Source: an uncultured Ruminococcus sp. (GTDB lineage: Bacteria; Bacillota; Clostridia; Oscillospirales; Ruminococcaceae). From it: a DNA stretch of 64,000 nt. The notes beneath the pieces are model-generated. The model was not told the origin of the DNA and did no database searches. It was given only the letters and a program-made list of their open reading frames with translations. Below are positions 16,702-25,750 of this stretch, piece after piece (position 1 is the first letter of the stretch; every line of letters starts with the position of its first letter). The position numbers and the translations under genes were made by a program. Where the stretch lies: contig UQKC01000005.1 in assembly GCA_900541495.1 (NCBI GenBank), forward strand, positions 1 through 64,000, in the 5' to 3' direction.

Positions 16702-17418
16702 ATGGAAAACATTGTAAAGGCAGAACAGCTCTATGAGGGCAAAGCAAAGAAAGTATTCGCAACCAATGACCCTGACTACGTTATCGTTGACTACAAGGAC
16801 GATGCGACAGCTTTCAACGGCGAAAAGAAGGGCACTATCAGAGGCAAGGGCGTTGTTAACAACAAGATGACAAACTATATGTTCAAGCAGCTCGAAGCCG
16901 TAGGCGTTCCTACTCACCTCGTTGAAGAACTTTCCGACCGCGAAACACTCGTTAAGCACGTTGAGATCGTTCCGCTCGAAGTTATCGTTCGTAATGTAGC
17001 AGCCGGCAGCTTCTCCAAGAAGCTCGGTATCGCAGAGGGTACTCCGCTCAAAAGACCGACACTCGAATTCTCCTACAAGAACGATGACCTCGGCGACCCA
17101 TTCATCAATGATTACTATGCTCTCGGTCTTGGACTTGCAACTCAGGAAGAGATCGACGACATCACAAAGTATGCTTTCAAGGTAAATGAGTTTATGCTCG
17201 GCTTCTTCAAGAATATCGGCATCGACCTCATCGACTTCAAGATCGAATTTGGCAGATTCCACGGCAAAATTATCCTCGCTGATGAAATTTCTCCCGATAC
17301 CTGCCGTTTCTGGGACAGCAAGACCCACGAAAAGCTCGATAAGGACAGATTCCGTCGTGATATGGGCGGCGTAGAAGAAGCTTATCAGGAAATGATGAAG
17401 CGTATTTTCGGAGAATAA
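16702..17418 (+). CDS. purC: SAICAR synthetase
   Basis: A 238-residue PurC that joins aspartate to CAIR using ATP. YEGKAKKVF, the KGVVNNKMTNYMF segment, EVIVRNVAAGSFSKK and the LIDFKIEFGR core with DEISPDTCRFWD are typical. Length is normal. TGGAGG precedes the ATG. The next gene starts two bases after the stop. Confidence 0.95.
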   Translation: MENIVKAEQLYEGKAKKVFATNDPDYVIVDYKDDATAFNGEKKGTIRGKGVVNNKMTNYMFKQLEAVGVPTHLVEELSDRETLVKHVEIVPLEVIVRNVAAGSFSKKLGIAEGTPLKRPTLEFSYKNDDLGDPFINDYYALGLGLATQEEIDDITKYAFKVNEFMLGFFKNIGIDLIDFKIEFGRFHGKIILADEISPDTCRFWDSKTHEKLDKDRFRRDMGGVEEAYQEMMKRIFGE

Positions 17419-17420
17419 GC

Positions 17421-18842
17421 ATGGGCGGATTTTTCGGAGCAGTTTCACATAACGACTGCATAAGCGACGTTTTCTTCGGCACAGACTATCATTCCCACCT
17501 TGGCACTCGCAGAGGCGGTATGACCGCATATTCTCCCGAACTCGGCTTCCAGAGAAGCATTCATTCGATCGAGAATTCGCCTTTCAGAACAAAGTTCGAG
17601 AGTGATATCGAGGGAATGAGGGGAAATATCTGCATAGGCTGCATCAGCGACTCCGATCCGCAGCCTATTCTTGTCCGTTCAAAGCTCGGTCTGTACGCTG
17701 TCTGCACAGTCGGCATCATCAAAAACAGCGCCGCTCTTTGCGACGAGATACTTAACAGCTGCTCGGAAAGCTTTGAAGTAATGAGCAGCGGAAACGTAAA
17801 TTCCAGCTCGCTCATCGGCGCACTCATCGCACAGAAAAGCTCGATAGTTGACGGCATAAGATATGCGCAGGAAAAGATCGAGGGATCAATGTCCCTTATG
17901 CTTATGACGAGCGACGGCATCATCGCCGCGAGGGACAAGCTCGGCAGACTTCCTATTATAATAGGTAAGAGAAGCGACGGTTTCTGCCTTTCTCTCGAAT
18001 CTTTTGCATTCCAGAAGCTTGGCTATGAAACCTATCGCGAACTTCTCCCCGGCGAGATAGTAAAGTTGACTTCGGATAACTGCGAAGTGCTTTACGGCGG
18101 CGGAAAAGATATGAAAATTTGCTCGTTCCTTTGGACTTATTATGGTTATCCGAACTCTGTTTATGAGGGCGTTACCGTTGAAACGATGAGAACGAGAAAC
18201 GGCGAAATAATGGCTGAACACGACATTGAAAACGGCTGTCTGCCCGATGTTGACTACGTTTGCGGCGTTCCCGACTCGGGAATCCCTCACGCTATCGGCT
18301 ATGCAAACCGCAGCGGTATTCCATTCGCGCGTCCGTTTATCAAATATACCCCGACTTGGCCGAGAAGCTTTATGCCGACCAGCCAGTCTATGAGAAATAA
18401 AGTCGCAAAGATGAAGCTTATTCCCGTGCATGAGCTTATCGAGGGCAAAAAACTCCTCTTTGTTGACGACAGCATCGTAAGAGGAACACAGATGCGTGAA
18501 ACGGTCGAATTCCTTTATGCAAACGGTGCAAAGGAAGTTCATATGCGTTCAGCCTGCCCTCCGATAATGTTCGGCTGCAAGTACCTGAACTTCTCGCGCA
18601 GCACCTCCGAGCTTGAACTCATCGCTAGACAGATCATCGATGAGCAGGAGGGCGCTGACGGACTTAATTATATTGACGAATACAGCGACACAAACACCGA
18701 AAGAGGCAAAATTCTCCGTGAAGAGATATGCCGCCGCTTGAAGCTCACCTCGCTCGAATTCCAGTCACTTGACGGAACGATAAAGGCGATCGGACTTGAC
18801 GGCTGCAAGCTCTGCACATACTGCTGGAACGGAAAGGAATGA
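17421..18842 (+). CDS. PurF paralogue lacking glutaminase active-site residues
   Basis: A 473-residue protein with the full amidophosphoribosyltransferase fold but an altered glutaminase half. The catalytic Cys that should follow the start Met is Gly (MGGFFGAV). The GHVRYSTTG loop is replaced by GCISDSDPQ, and the HNGNL motif by VGIIKNS. In contrast the phosphoribosyltransferase half keeps the PRPP loop LLFVDDSIVRGTQ and VPDSGIPHAIG, and the four Cys that ligate the iron-sulfur cluster in Bacillus PurF have counterparts (KICSF, MFGCKYL, GCKLCTYC). It may use ammonia, or form a complex with or regulate the true PurF encoded next, six bases downstream. Confidence 0.85.
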   Translation: MGGFFGAVSHNDCISDVFFGTDYHSHLGTRRGGMTAYSPELGFQRSIHSIENSPFRTKFESDIEGMRGNICIGCISDSDPQPILVRSKLGLYAVCTVGIIKNSAALCDEILNSCSESFEVMSSGNVNSSSLIGALIAQKSSIVDGIRYAQEKIEGSMSLMLMTSDGIIAARDKLGRLPIIIGKRSDGFCLSLESFAFQKLGYETYRELLPGEIVKLTSDNCEVLYGGGKDMKICSFLWTYYGYPNSVYEGVTVETMRTRNGEIMAEHDIENGCLPDVDYVCGVPDSGIPHAIGYANRSGIPFARPFIKYTPTWPRSFMPTSQSMRNKVAKMKLIPVHELIEGKKLLFVDDSIVRGTQMRETVEFLYANGAKEVHMRSACPPIMFGCKYLNFSRSTSELELIARQIIDEQEGADGLNYIDEYSDTNTERGKILREEICRRLKLTSLEFQSLDGTIKAIGLDGCKLCTYCWNGKE

Positions 18843-18848
18843 TTTCCT

Positions 18849-20273
18849 ATGTTTGATAGTATTCATGAGGAGTGCGGCGTTTTCGGCGTTTATACCCCGA
18901 ACAGCACCGATGCCGCAATGCAGACTTATATGGGTCTGTATGCACTCCAGCACAGAGGTCAGGAGTCCTGCGGAATAGTTTTGAATGACGACGGCGTTTT
19001 CAGTTATCATAAAGACCTCGGACTTGTCCGTGACGTTTTTACAAAGGATATACTCGAATCGCTCGGCAGCGGAACAGCTGCTATCGGTCATGTCCGCTAT
19101 TCCACCACGGGAAGCTCCAACCGAAGCAACGCACAGCCGCTCGTTGTGCGCCACGTTAAAGGTCCTATGGCTCTTGCCCATAACGGAAACCTTGTAAACG
19201 CAAGAGAACTCCGTGAAACCTACGAAATGCGCGGCGCGATATTCCACACCACCAACGATACAGAGGTCATCTCTTATGCAATTACCGAGGAAAGACTTAG
19301 CTGCCCGTCTATCGAGGTAGCCGTTTCCAATGCAATGTGCAAATTAAGAGGTGCATATTCTATCCTCGTTATGTCCCCGACAAAGCTCATCGCGACAAGA
19401 GATCCCGACGGTTTCCGTCCGCTCTGCCTCGGCAGAACAGCTGACGGCGGCTGGCTCGTATCGTCCGAAAGCTGCGCGTTTGACAGCGTCGGCGCAGAGT
19501 TCGTTCGTGAAATTGACCCGGGCGAGCTTGTGGTCATCGACCGTGACGGTATCCGTTCGGACAGAAGACACTGCGGCAGACCATCTCATATGTGCGTATT
19601 TGAATATGTATATTTCGCTCGTCCCGACTCCGTTATAAACGGTGTCAGCGTACATAAAGCAAGACTTCGCGCAGGCGAATTCTTATGGCAGGAACACCCC
19701 GTTGAAGCTGATGTAGTTATCGGCGTTCCCGACAGCGGACTTGATGCCGCACTCGGACTTGCCAACGCATCGGGAATTCCCTACGGAGTAGGATTTATCA
19801 AAAACCGCTATGTCGGCAGAACATTTATTCAGCCGACCCAGACGGAGCGTACAAATTCCGTCAAGATAAAGCTCAATGTCATTCGGGAAACCGTCAAGGA
19901 CAAGCGCGTTATCCTCGTTGACGACAGCATCGTAAGAGGTACGACCTCGAAGCGTATCGTCAACCTTATCCGCGAAGCAGGCGCAAAGGAAATACACATG
20001 AGAATTTCCTGCCCGCCGTTCAAGAACCCATGCTATTTCGGAACGGACATCGACAGCCGCGAGAACCTCATCGCCTGCAGAATGTCTATCAATGAAATAG
20101 CAAAGGAGATAGGCGCGGATTCACTCGGATATCTGAGCGTTGAGAACCTTAATAAGGTTGCTGAGGATGCAGGCTGCGGCTTCTGCGACGGCTGCTTCAC
20201 GGGTGAATATCCCGTTGAAGTCCCCACCGAAATGCCAAAGGACAAATTTGAGTTTAAAATTCATACAAAATAA
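18849..20273 (+). CDS. purF: Amidophosphoribosyltransferase
   Basis: A 474-residue PurF that makes phosphoribosylamine from PRPP and glutamine, the first step of purine synthesis. A short propeptide MFDSIHEE precedes the nucleophile Cys9 (ECGVFGVY), as in Bacillus. The glutaminase motifs GHVRYSTTGSS and AHNGNLVN are intact, as are the PRPP loop ILVDDSIVRGTT and the cluster cysteines (HMCVF, KNPCYFG, CGFCDGC). AAAGGAATG lies before the ATG. It follows a glutaminase-deficient paralogue in the same transcript. Confidence 0.96.
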   Translation: MFDSIHEECGVFGVYTPNSTDAAMQTYMGLYALQHRGQESCGIVLNDDGVFSYHKDLGLVRDVFTKDILESLGSGTAAIGHVRYSTTGSSNRSNAQPLVVRHVKGPMALAHNGNLVNARELRETYEMRGAIFHTTNDTEVISYAITEERLSCPSIEVAVSNAMCKLRGAYSILVMSPTKLIATRDPDGFRPLCLGRTADGGWLVSSESCAFDSVGAEFVREIDPGELVVIDRDGIRSDRRHCGRPSHMCVFEYVYFARPDSVINGVSVHKARLRAGEFLWQEHPVEADVVIGVPDSGLDAALGLANASGIPYGVGFIKNRYVGRTFIQPTQTERTNSVKIKLNVIRETVKDKRVILVDDSIVRGTTSKRIVNLIREAGAKEIHMRISCPPFKNPCYFGTDIDSRENLIACRMSINEIAKEIGADSLGYLSVENLNKVAEDAGCGFCDGCFTGEYPVEVPTEMPKDKFEFKIHTK

Positions 20274-20371
20274 TAATGCCGATCTGAAGATCGTTCCGAA
20301 TCAGCGCCATAGTGTGCGACCGAAACGGCAGGGAACGTGTTTGATCTGCGTTTTTCAAAAAGGAGTAAAAA

Positions 20372-21406
20372 ATGAAAAGTTTTTCTGAAAGCTATAAAGA
20401 AGCAGGCGTTGACGTTACCGCAGGCTACAAAGCAGTAGAGCTTATGAAAGCTCACGTTGCAAAGACAATGACAAGCGGCGTTCTCTCGGGCATCGGCGGC
20501 TTCGGCGGCCTTTTCGAGCTCGATATGACAGGCATCAGCAAGCCTGTTCTCGTTTCGGGTACAGACGGCGTCGGCACAAAGCTCAAGATCGCATTCCTTA
20601 TGGATAAGCACAACACAGTTGGTATTGACTGCGTTGCAATGTGCGTAAATGACGTTATCTGCTGCGGTGCAAAGCCACAGTTCTTCCTCGATTATATCGC
20701 AGTCGGCAAGAACGTTCCCGAAAAGGTAGCTGACATCGTTTCAGGCGTTGCAGAGGGCTGTATCCAGTCCGAATGTGCGCTCATCGGCGGCGAAACTGCC
20801 GAAATGCCCGGTTTCTATCCCGTTGACGAATACGACCTCGCAGGTTTCTCCGTGGGCGTTGTTGACAAGGACAAGATATTAAAGCCTGATACACAGAAAG
20901 CAGGGGACGTTATGATCGGCATCAAGTCGAGCGGCGTTCACTCCAACGGCTTCTCCCTTGTAAGAAAGGTATTCACAGTAAACGAGCAGAACCTTGCGCG
21001 TCACTACAGCGAGCTCGGTTCGACCCTCGGCGAGTGCCTCCTTACTCCTACAAAGATCTATGTAAAGGCTGTAATGAAGCTCCTCGATGCTGTTAATGTC
21101 AAGGCTATCAGCCATATCACGGGCGGCGGCTTCTATGAGAACATCCCGCGTTCTCTTCCCAATGGCATTTCCGTTAAGATCGAAAGAAACGCTGTTCAGG
21201 TCCTTCCTATCTTCAACGTTATCCAGTCTGTCGGCAAAATTCCCGAAAGAGATATGTTCAACACATTCAATATGGGCGTTGGTATGACAGTTGTTGTCGA
21301 TAAGAACGATGTTGACAAGGCTATCGCAGCTATCAAGGCAGCAGGCGAGGACGCTTATGTTCTCGGCGAGCTTGTAAACGGCGACGACGGCGTTATCATC
21401 GCATAA
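20372..21406 (+). CDS. purM: AIR synthetase
   Basis: A 344-residue PurM (phosphoribosylformylglycinamidine cyclo-ligase). SYKEAGVDVTAGYKAVELMK, the VSGTDGVGTKLKIA substrate loop, GGETAEMPGFY and HITGGGFYENIPR are in place. AAAGGAG precedes the ATG. The 98-base gap from purF carries no obvious element. Confidence 0.95.
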   Translation: MKSFSESYKEAGVDVTAGYKAVELMKAHVAKTMTSGVLSGIGGFGGLFELDMTGISKPVLVSGTDGVGTKLKIAFLMDKHNTVGIDCVAMCVNDVICCGAKPQFFLDYIAVGKNVPEKVADIVSGVAEGCIQSECALIGGETAEMPGFYPVDEYDLAGFSVGVVDKDKILKPDTQKAGDVMIGIKSSGVHSNGFSLVRKVFTVNEQNLARHYSELGSTLGECLLTPTKIYVKAVMKLLDAVNVKAISHITGGGFYENIPRSLPNGISVKIERNAVQVLPIFNVIQSVGKIPERDMFNTFNMGVGMTVVVDKNDVDKAIAAIKAAGEDAYVLGELVNGDDGVIIA

Positions 21407-21424
21407 TTTGTTTAGAATACCATG

Positions 21425-21463
21425 ATATTCGGAATTGGCTTTTTCCCGATTCCGAATATTTTA
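21425..21463 (+). terminator. Hairpin between purM and purN
   Basis: ATATTCGGAAT (21425-21435) and ATTCCGAATAT (21449-21459) form an 11-bp perfect stem followed by TTTTAT. It may be a partial terminator or stability element inside the operon. Its arms resemble the AATTCCG intergenic repeat. Confidence 0.5.
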
Positions 21464-21481
21464 TAAAGAAAGAGGTGCGCC

Positions 21482-22108
21482 GTGAAAAATATAGTTGTCC
21501 TCGTTTCGGGCGGCGGAACGAATTTGCAGGCACTCATCGACTCGGAGAAAAGGGGAGAGATAAAGGGCGGAAAGATCACCTGCGTTATCTCCTCAAAACC
21601 CGATGCCTACGCACTTGAACGTGCAAAAAAGGCAGATATCCCGACAAAAGTTATCGCGCGAAAGGAATATCCCGACAGCGTTTCCTACAGCAAGGCCCTG
21701 CTTGAAGCACTCGACAGCGAAAAAGCCGACTTAGTTGTGCTTGCAGGATTTATGACTATCCTCGACGAGTGCTTGACGAAAAAATATGCCTATAAGATAA
21801 TAAATGTCCACCCTGCGCTTATCCCTTCATTCTGCGGTGAGGGCTTCTACGGACTTAAAGTTCACGAAAAAGCACTTGAATACGGCGTAAAGGTCAGCGG
21901 TGCGACTATCCACTTCGTCAACGAAAAGGCTGACGCAGGCGCAATAATTCTGCAGGGAACGGTCAACGTCGAAAATGACGATACCCCCGAAATTCTCCAG
22001 CGCAGAATAATGGAAAATGTCGAGTGGAAGCTTCTCCCGAAAGCTGTTTCGCTCTTCTGTCAGGATAAAATCACCATTAAAGACGGAAAGGCATACGTCA
22101 ATGAATGA
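21482..22108 (+). CDS. purN: GAR transformylase
   Basis: A 208-residue formyltetrahydrofolate-dependent enzyme. VLVSGGGTNLQALID, the NVHPALIPSFCGEGFYG loop with catalytic His, and GATIHFVNEKADAG with catalytic Asp are present. The start is GTG at 21482 with AAAGAGGTG upstream. Its stop overlaps the start of the methyltransferase gene. Confidence 0.95.
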   Translation: MKNIVVLVSGGGTNLQALIDSEKRGEIKGGKITCVISSKPDAYALERAKKADIPTKVIARKEYPDSVSYSKALLEALDSEKADLVVLAGFMTILDECLTKKYAYKIINVHPALIPSFCGEGFYGLKVHEKALEYGVKVSGATIHFVNEKADAGAIILQGTVNVENDDTPEILQRRIMENVEWKLLPKAVSLFCQDKITIKDGKAYVNE

Positions 22109-22835
22109 GGATAAATTTTCGGGCAAAGCTGACGACTATGACAGATACCGCCCGTCCTACCCGACCGAGCTTGTCAATTGGCTTTTTGAGAAAACAAACG
22201 CAAAAACAGTCGCAGATATAGGCGCAGGCACGGGAAAATTCACAAAGCTGCTCATTCCGAAAGCGGAGAAAGTCATCGCAGTTGAGCCAAATGACGATAT
22301 GCTGAAAAAGCTGTACAGAAACGTCCCGACAGCGCAGGTGATAAAAGCTCCTGCCGAAAATACGGGAATCCCCGACGGCTCGGTCGACCTTGTGACCGCC
22401 GCAACAGCTTTCCACTGGTTTGACGAGGAAAAGTTCAAAACCGAGTGCAAACGCATACTTGCACCGAACGGCAGGGTCGCAGTTATCTTCAACTCAAAGG
22501 TGGTCGATGACCTTATCCGTGAGCGTGACGAGATAAGTCGTATCTACTGCGGCTATAAGGGTCACGCAGGCAAGCGCTCGGACAATGAGGGCGATGCTTT
22601 TCTGCGGAACGAATACTTCGCCGAGGTCGAATACAAAGAATTCGAGTTCAGCGTTTCCTACGATGAGGACAGCTTTGTCGGCAACACACTCTCACGCTCC
22701 TATGCACTCAAACCCGATGATATCGGCTATGACGGCTATGTTTGGGAGCTTCGTCAGCTTTTCAAAAAAATGAACGATTTCGGCAGTGTTGAACTTAAAT
22801 ATAAAGTGACCTGCTATCTTGGATATTTTGATTAA
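22101..22835 (+). CDS. SAM-dependent methyltransferase
   Basis: A 244-residue class I methyltransferase. Motif I VADIGAGTGKFT, the acidic VEPND strand end and the post-I segment DLVTAATAFHWFD are clear. The start ATG at 22101 overlaps the purN stop (ATGAATGA), and an open stretch upstream in frame is not homologous. No purine role is known for this family; it may ride in the operon. The substrate is unknown. Confidence 0.82.
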   Translation: MNEDKFSGKADDYDRYRPSYPTELVNWLFEKTNAKTVADIGAGTGKFTKLLIPKAEKVIAVEPNDDMLKKLYRNVPTAQVIKAPAENTGIPDGSVDLVTAATAFHWFDEEKFKTECKRILAPNGRVAVIFNSKVVDDLIRERDEISRIYCGYKGHAGKRSDNEGDAFLRNEYFAEVEYKEFEFSVSYDEDSFVGNTLSRSYALKPDDIGYDGYVWELRQLFKKMNDFGSVELKYKVTCYLGYFD

Positions 22836-22850
22836 AATTGGAGGTACGAA

Positions 22851-23561
22851 ATGAAGAAACTTTCTATCGAAAACGAGCTCAAAGCAAACGCTTACCCCGG
22901 ACGCGGAATCATCATCGGCAAGTCCGCTGACGGTAAACACGCTGTAATTGCGTACTTTATCATGGGCAGAAGCGAAAACAGCCGCAACAGAGTTTTTCTC
23001 CCGACCGCTGACGGTATCCGCACCGAAGCTTTCGACCCGTCAAAAATGGTCGATCCGCACCTTATCATCTATTCTCCCGTCCGTGTCCTTGACGGTATGA
23101 CTATCGTAACAAACGGCGACCAGACCGACACTATCTATGACCTTATGAAAGAGGGCAAAACATTCGAGGAATCCCTCCGTACAAGAGAGTACGAGGATGA
23201 TGCTCCTAACTTCACACCGAGAATTTCGGGAATCGTCTGCAATAAGTGCGGTGATTATTCAATGTCTATCCTCAAATCCGCAGACGGCAACCCCGACTGC
23301 CGCGAGCGCTTCACTTTCTCCTACGAAAAGCCGCTCAACGGCACGGGTCACTTTATCCATACATATATGGGCGACGGCTCACCGCTCCCAAGCTTCGAGG
23401 GCGAACCAAAGCTTGTCGATATGACCGACCTTGATATTGACGCTTTCACGGATATGGTGTGGAATTCGCTCAACGCCGACAATAAGGTTTCACTCTTCGT
23501 TCGATATATCGAACTTGCAACGGGCGAGTCCGACACAAGGATCGTCAACAAAAACGGCTGA
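22851..23561 (+). CDS. purO: IMP cyclohydrolase, PurO family
   Basis: A 236-residue protein of the PurO (PF07826) type first known from archaea, which closes the ring of FAICAR to give IMP. The YPGRGIIIGKS start, AYFIMGRSENSRNRVF, the SPTRV-like segment YSPVRVLDGMTIVTNGDQTD and APNFTPRISG are the conserved blocks. It sits directly before a stand-alone AICAR formyltransferase, which supports the assignment because bifunctional PurH is absent here. TTGGAGG precedes the ATG. Confidence 0.85.
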   Translation: MKKLSIENELKANAYPGRGIIIGKSADGKHAVIAYFIMGRSENSRNRVFLPTADGIRTEAFDPSKMVDPHLIIYSPVRVLDGMTIVTNGDQTDTIYDLMKEGKTFEESLRTREYEDDAPNFTPRISGIVCNKCGDYSMSILKSADGNPDCRERFTFSYEKPLNGTGHFIHTYMGDGSPLPSFEGEPKLVDMTDLDIDAFTDMVWNSLNADNKVSLFVRYIELATGESDTRIVNKNG

Positions 23562-23585
23562 TAATATTTGAAAGGAATACGAATT

Positions 23586-24767
23586 ATGAACGAAATGCAG
23601 CTTAAATACGGATGCAACCCCAATCAGAAGCCATCGAGAATTTTTATGGAAGACGGTTCTGATCTTCCTATCGAAGTTCTCAACGGCAAGCCTGGATATA
23701 TCAACCTCCTCGATGCTTTCAACGGCTGGCAGCTTGTCCGCGAGCTTAAAAAGGCAACGGGACTCTGCGCAGCAACATCTTTCAAGCACGTTTCACCAGC
23801 AGGCGCAGCAGTAGGACTTCCTCTTTCCGATACGCTCAAGAAAATTTACTGGGTAGACGACCTCGGCGAGCTTTCTCCGCTTGCCTGCGCTTATGCAAGA
23901 GCAAGAGGCGCTGACAGAATGTCTTCCTACGGCGACTTTATCGCTCTTTCAGATGTTTGCGACGTTTGCACGGCAAAGATGATACAGCGCGAAGTTTCCG
24001 ACGGTGTTATCGCTCCGGGTTATACAGACGAAGCTCTCGAAATCCTCAGATCCAAGAGAAAAGGCACATACAACGTCATCAAGATCGATGAAAACTACAA
24101 GCCTGCACCTATCGAAACAAAGCAGGTGTTCGGCGTAACATTTGAGCAGGGCAGAAACGAACTTCCTATCGACAACGCTCTCCTTGAAAACATCGTAACA
24201 AGCAATAAGGATATTCCCGACGAAAAGAAGCGTGACCTTCTTATCTCGCTCATCGTCCTCAAATATACACAGTCCAACTCCGTTTGCTACGTTAAGGACG
24301 GTCAGGCTGTCGGTATCGGCGCAGGTCAGCAGTCGAGAATCCACTGCACACGCCTTGCAGGTCAGAAAGCCGACAACTGGTGGCTTCGTCAGTCCCCGAA
24401 GGTGCTCGGACTTGACTTCATCGACGGTATCCGCCGCGCAGACCGCGACAACGCTATCGATGTTTATATGTCCCCTGATGAGTATATGGACGTTCTCGCT
24501 GACGGCGCTTGGCAGAACATCTTCAAGACAAAGCCCGAAGTTTTCACCGCAGAAGAAAAGCGCGCATGGCTCGATAAGAACACAGGCGTTTGCCTTGGTT
24601 CGGACGCATTCTTCCCATTCGGCGACAATATCGAACGCGCACACAAGAGCGGCGTAGAATACATTGCACAGCCGGGTGGATCTATCCGTGATGACAATGT
24701 TATCGATACCTGCAACAAGTACAATATCGCAATGGCATTCACGGGAATCCGTCTTTTCCACCACTAA
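23586..24767 (+). CDS. purH: AICAR formyltransferase, stand-alone
   Basis: A 393-residue enzyme that formylates AICAR, equal to the C-terminal half of bifunctional PurH with no cyclohydrolase domain. LKYGCNPNQKPSRIF, SFKHVSPAGAAVG with the catalytic Lys-His, IGAGQQSRIHCTRLAG and SDAFFPFGDNIERA are present. The preceding gene supplies the missing IMP cyclohydrolase. The ATG at 23586 follows GAAAGGAATACG; an in-frame ATG at 23568 overlaps that ribosome site. Confidence 0.92.
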   Translation: MNEMQLKYGCNPNQKPSRIFMEDGSDLPIEVLNGKPGYINLLDAFNGWQLVRELKKATGLCAATSFKHVSPAGAAVGLPLSDTLKKIYWVDDLGELSPLACAYARARGADRMSSYGDFIALSDVCDVCTAKMIQREVSDGVIAPGYTDEALEILRSKRKGTYNVIKIDENYKPAPIETKQVFGVTFEQGRNELPIDNALLENIVTSNKDIPDEKKRDLLISLIVLKYTQSNSVCYVKDGQAVGIGAGQQSRIHCTRLAGQKADNWWLRQSPKVLGLDFIDGIRRADRDNAIDVYMSPDEYMDVLADGAWQNIFKTKPEVFTAEEKRAWLDKNTGVCLGSDAFFPFGDNIERAHKSGVEYIAQPGGSIRDDNVIDTCNKYNIAMAFTGIRLFHH

Positions 24768-24805
24768 TTTTCAATGCGTAATTCGGGATAACGCACAAAA
24801 TTTAC

Positions 24806-24831
24806 TGTAGGGGACGGGTTTCCCGTCTCGT
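24806..24831. repeat. GTAGGGGAC hairpin repeat, copy 2
   Basis: GTAGGGGACGGGTTTCCCGTCTC, with GACGGG and CCCGTC arms. It lies in the gap after the AICAR formyltransferase gene. Confidence 0.5.
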
Positions 24832-24854
24832 TAAAATGCATCTGCTGAAAAAAC

Positions 24855-24882
24855 GTAGGGGCGGATTCTATACCCGCCCGTT
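24855..24882. repeat. GTAGGGGCG hairpin repeat, copy 3
   Basis: GTAGGGGCGGATTCTATACC followed by CGCCCG, with GGGCGG-type arms. It lies 24 bases after copy 2, so two members stand in tandem. Confidence 0.5.
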
Positions 24883-24955
24883 ACATAAGATGTTTTTTCT
24901 TAGAAAAACGGATTTTATTCAAATTTCAAATTAATTTAAAGGGGTAAATGACATA

Positions 24956-25699
24956 ATGAACAAAAAATTTATGACTGTAACAGCGTTCGCAGCTGCTTTG
25001 CTTATGCTCACAAGCTGCGGAACAGCCGACAACAGCAATACAGAGGAAACTGAAGCTACAACGACCGTCAGCGAGCAGACCGAAGAGGTGACTGTTTCGG
25101 AGACTTCCGATGAAACCGAAGCCGAAACTGAGGCAGAAACCGAAGAAACCGTTTCCGAAACGGAAGAAACAGCTGACGACACAGCACAGCTCACCACTTT
25201 CAGCGGTGATTTTTACACTATCTCGGTAGATACATCAAAGTGGGTCGATTTCAGCGAATATAAGCAGCTCGTTGCTGAAGCCGCAGAAAGCCTTGACAAT
25301 GGAATTGACCTTACCGCAGAGGATTACAACGAACTTTGCGATGTTATGTATATGTATTCCGATGTTTCCAAAAGTGCAAACGTGAACGTTGTTTCCGCCG
25401 ACCTTGGTGTTGAAATGGATATGGACGCTGAAGCTGTAGGACCGCTTATGGCTGATAGTTTCGACGCTGTTGAGGGATATAAATGCGACAGCTGGGAGAG
25501 TGTGACGATCAACGGCGAAAATGCTCTCAAACTCGTTATTTCCGCTGATGTTGGCGGAAGCAAGACCAATATGGTTCAGTATCAGCTTATAAAGGGTGGA
25601 AAGCAGATCGCCGTTACTCTTACTGTTGTTGATGCCGAAACAGATGATGCACTTCTTGCAGATTTTGACGCGCTTGTAAATACGATCGTCTTGAACTGA
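24956..25699 (+). CDS. Lipoprotein with Glu/Thr-rich linker, inside purine operon
   Basis: A 247-residue predicted lipoprotein. The signal MNKKFMTVTAFAAALLML ends at TSCGT, with the lipid-bearing Cys at position 20. Residues about 25-75 are a low-complexity stretch of Glu, Thr and Ser. The following globular domain starts FSGDFYTISVDTSKWVDF and ends ADFDALVNTIVLN, resembling small secreted domains of unknown role in Ruminococcus. AAAGGGG precedes the ATG. No link to purines is apparent, and the gene may be an insertion, since two short repeats lie just upstream. Confidence 0.75.
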   Translation: MNKKFMTVTAFAAALLMLTSCGTADNSNTEETEATTTVSEQTEEVTVSETSDETEAETEAETEETVSETEETADDTAQLTTFSGDFYTISVDTSKWVDFSEYKQLVAEAAESLDNGIDLTAEDYNELCDVMYMYSDVSKSANVNVVSADLGVEMDMDAEAVGPLMADSFDAVEGYKCDSWESVTINGENALKLVISADVGGSKTNMVQYQLIKGGKQIAVTLTVVDAETDDALLADFDALVNTIVLN

Positions 25700-25750
25700 T
25701 TGACCGCAGGGTGAATAAGCTCACCATTTTATAAAAAAGGACTGATAAAA

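Noticed and set aside
25040..25190. Minus-strand Ser/Val-rich ORF opposite the lipoprotein linker
   Set aside because: It is the antisense of a Glu/Thr repeat and has no independent support.
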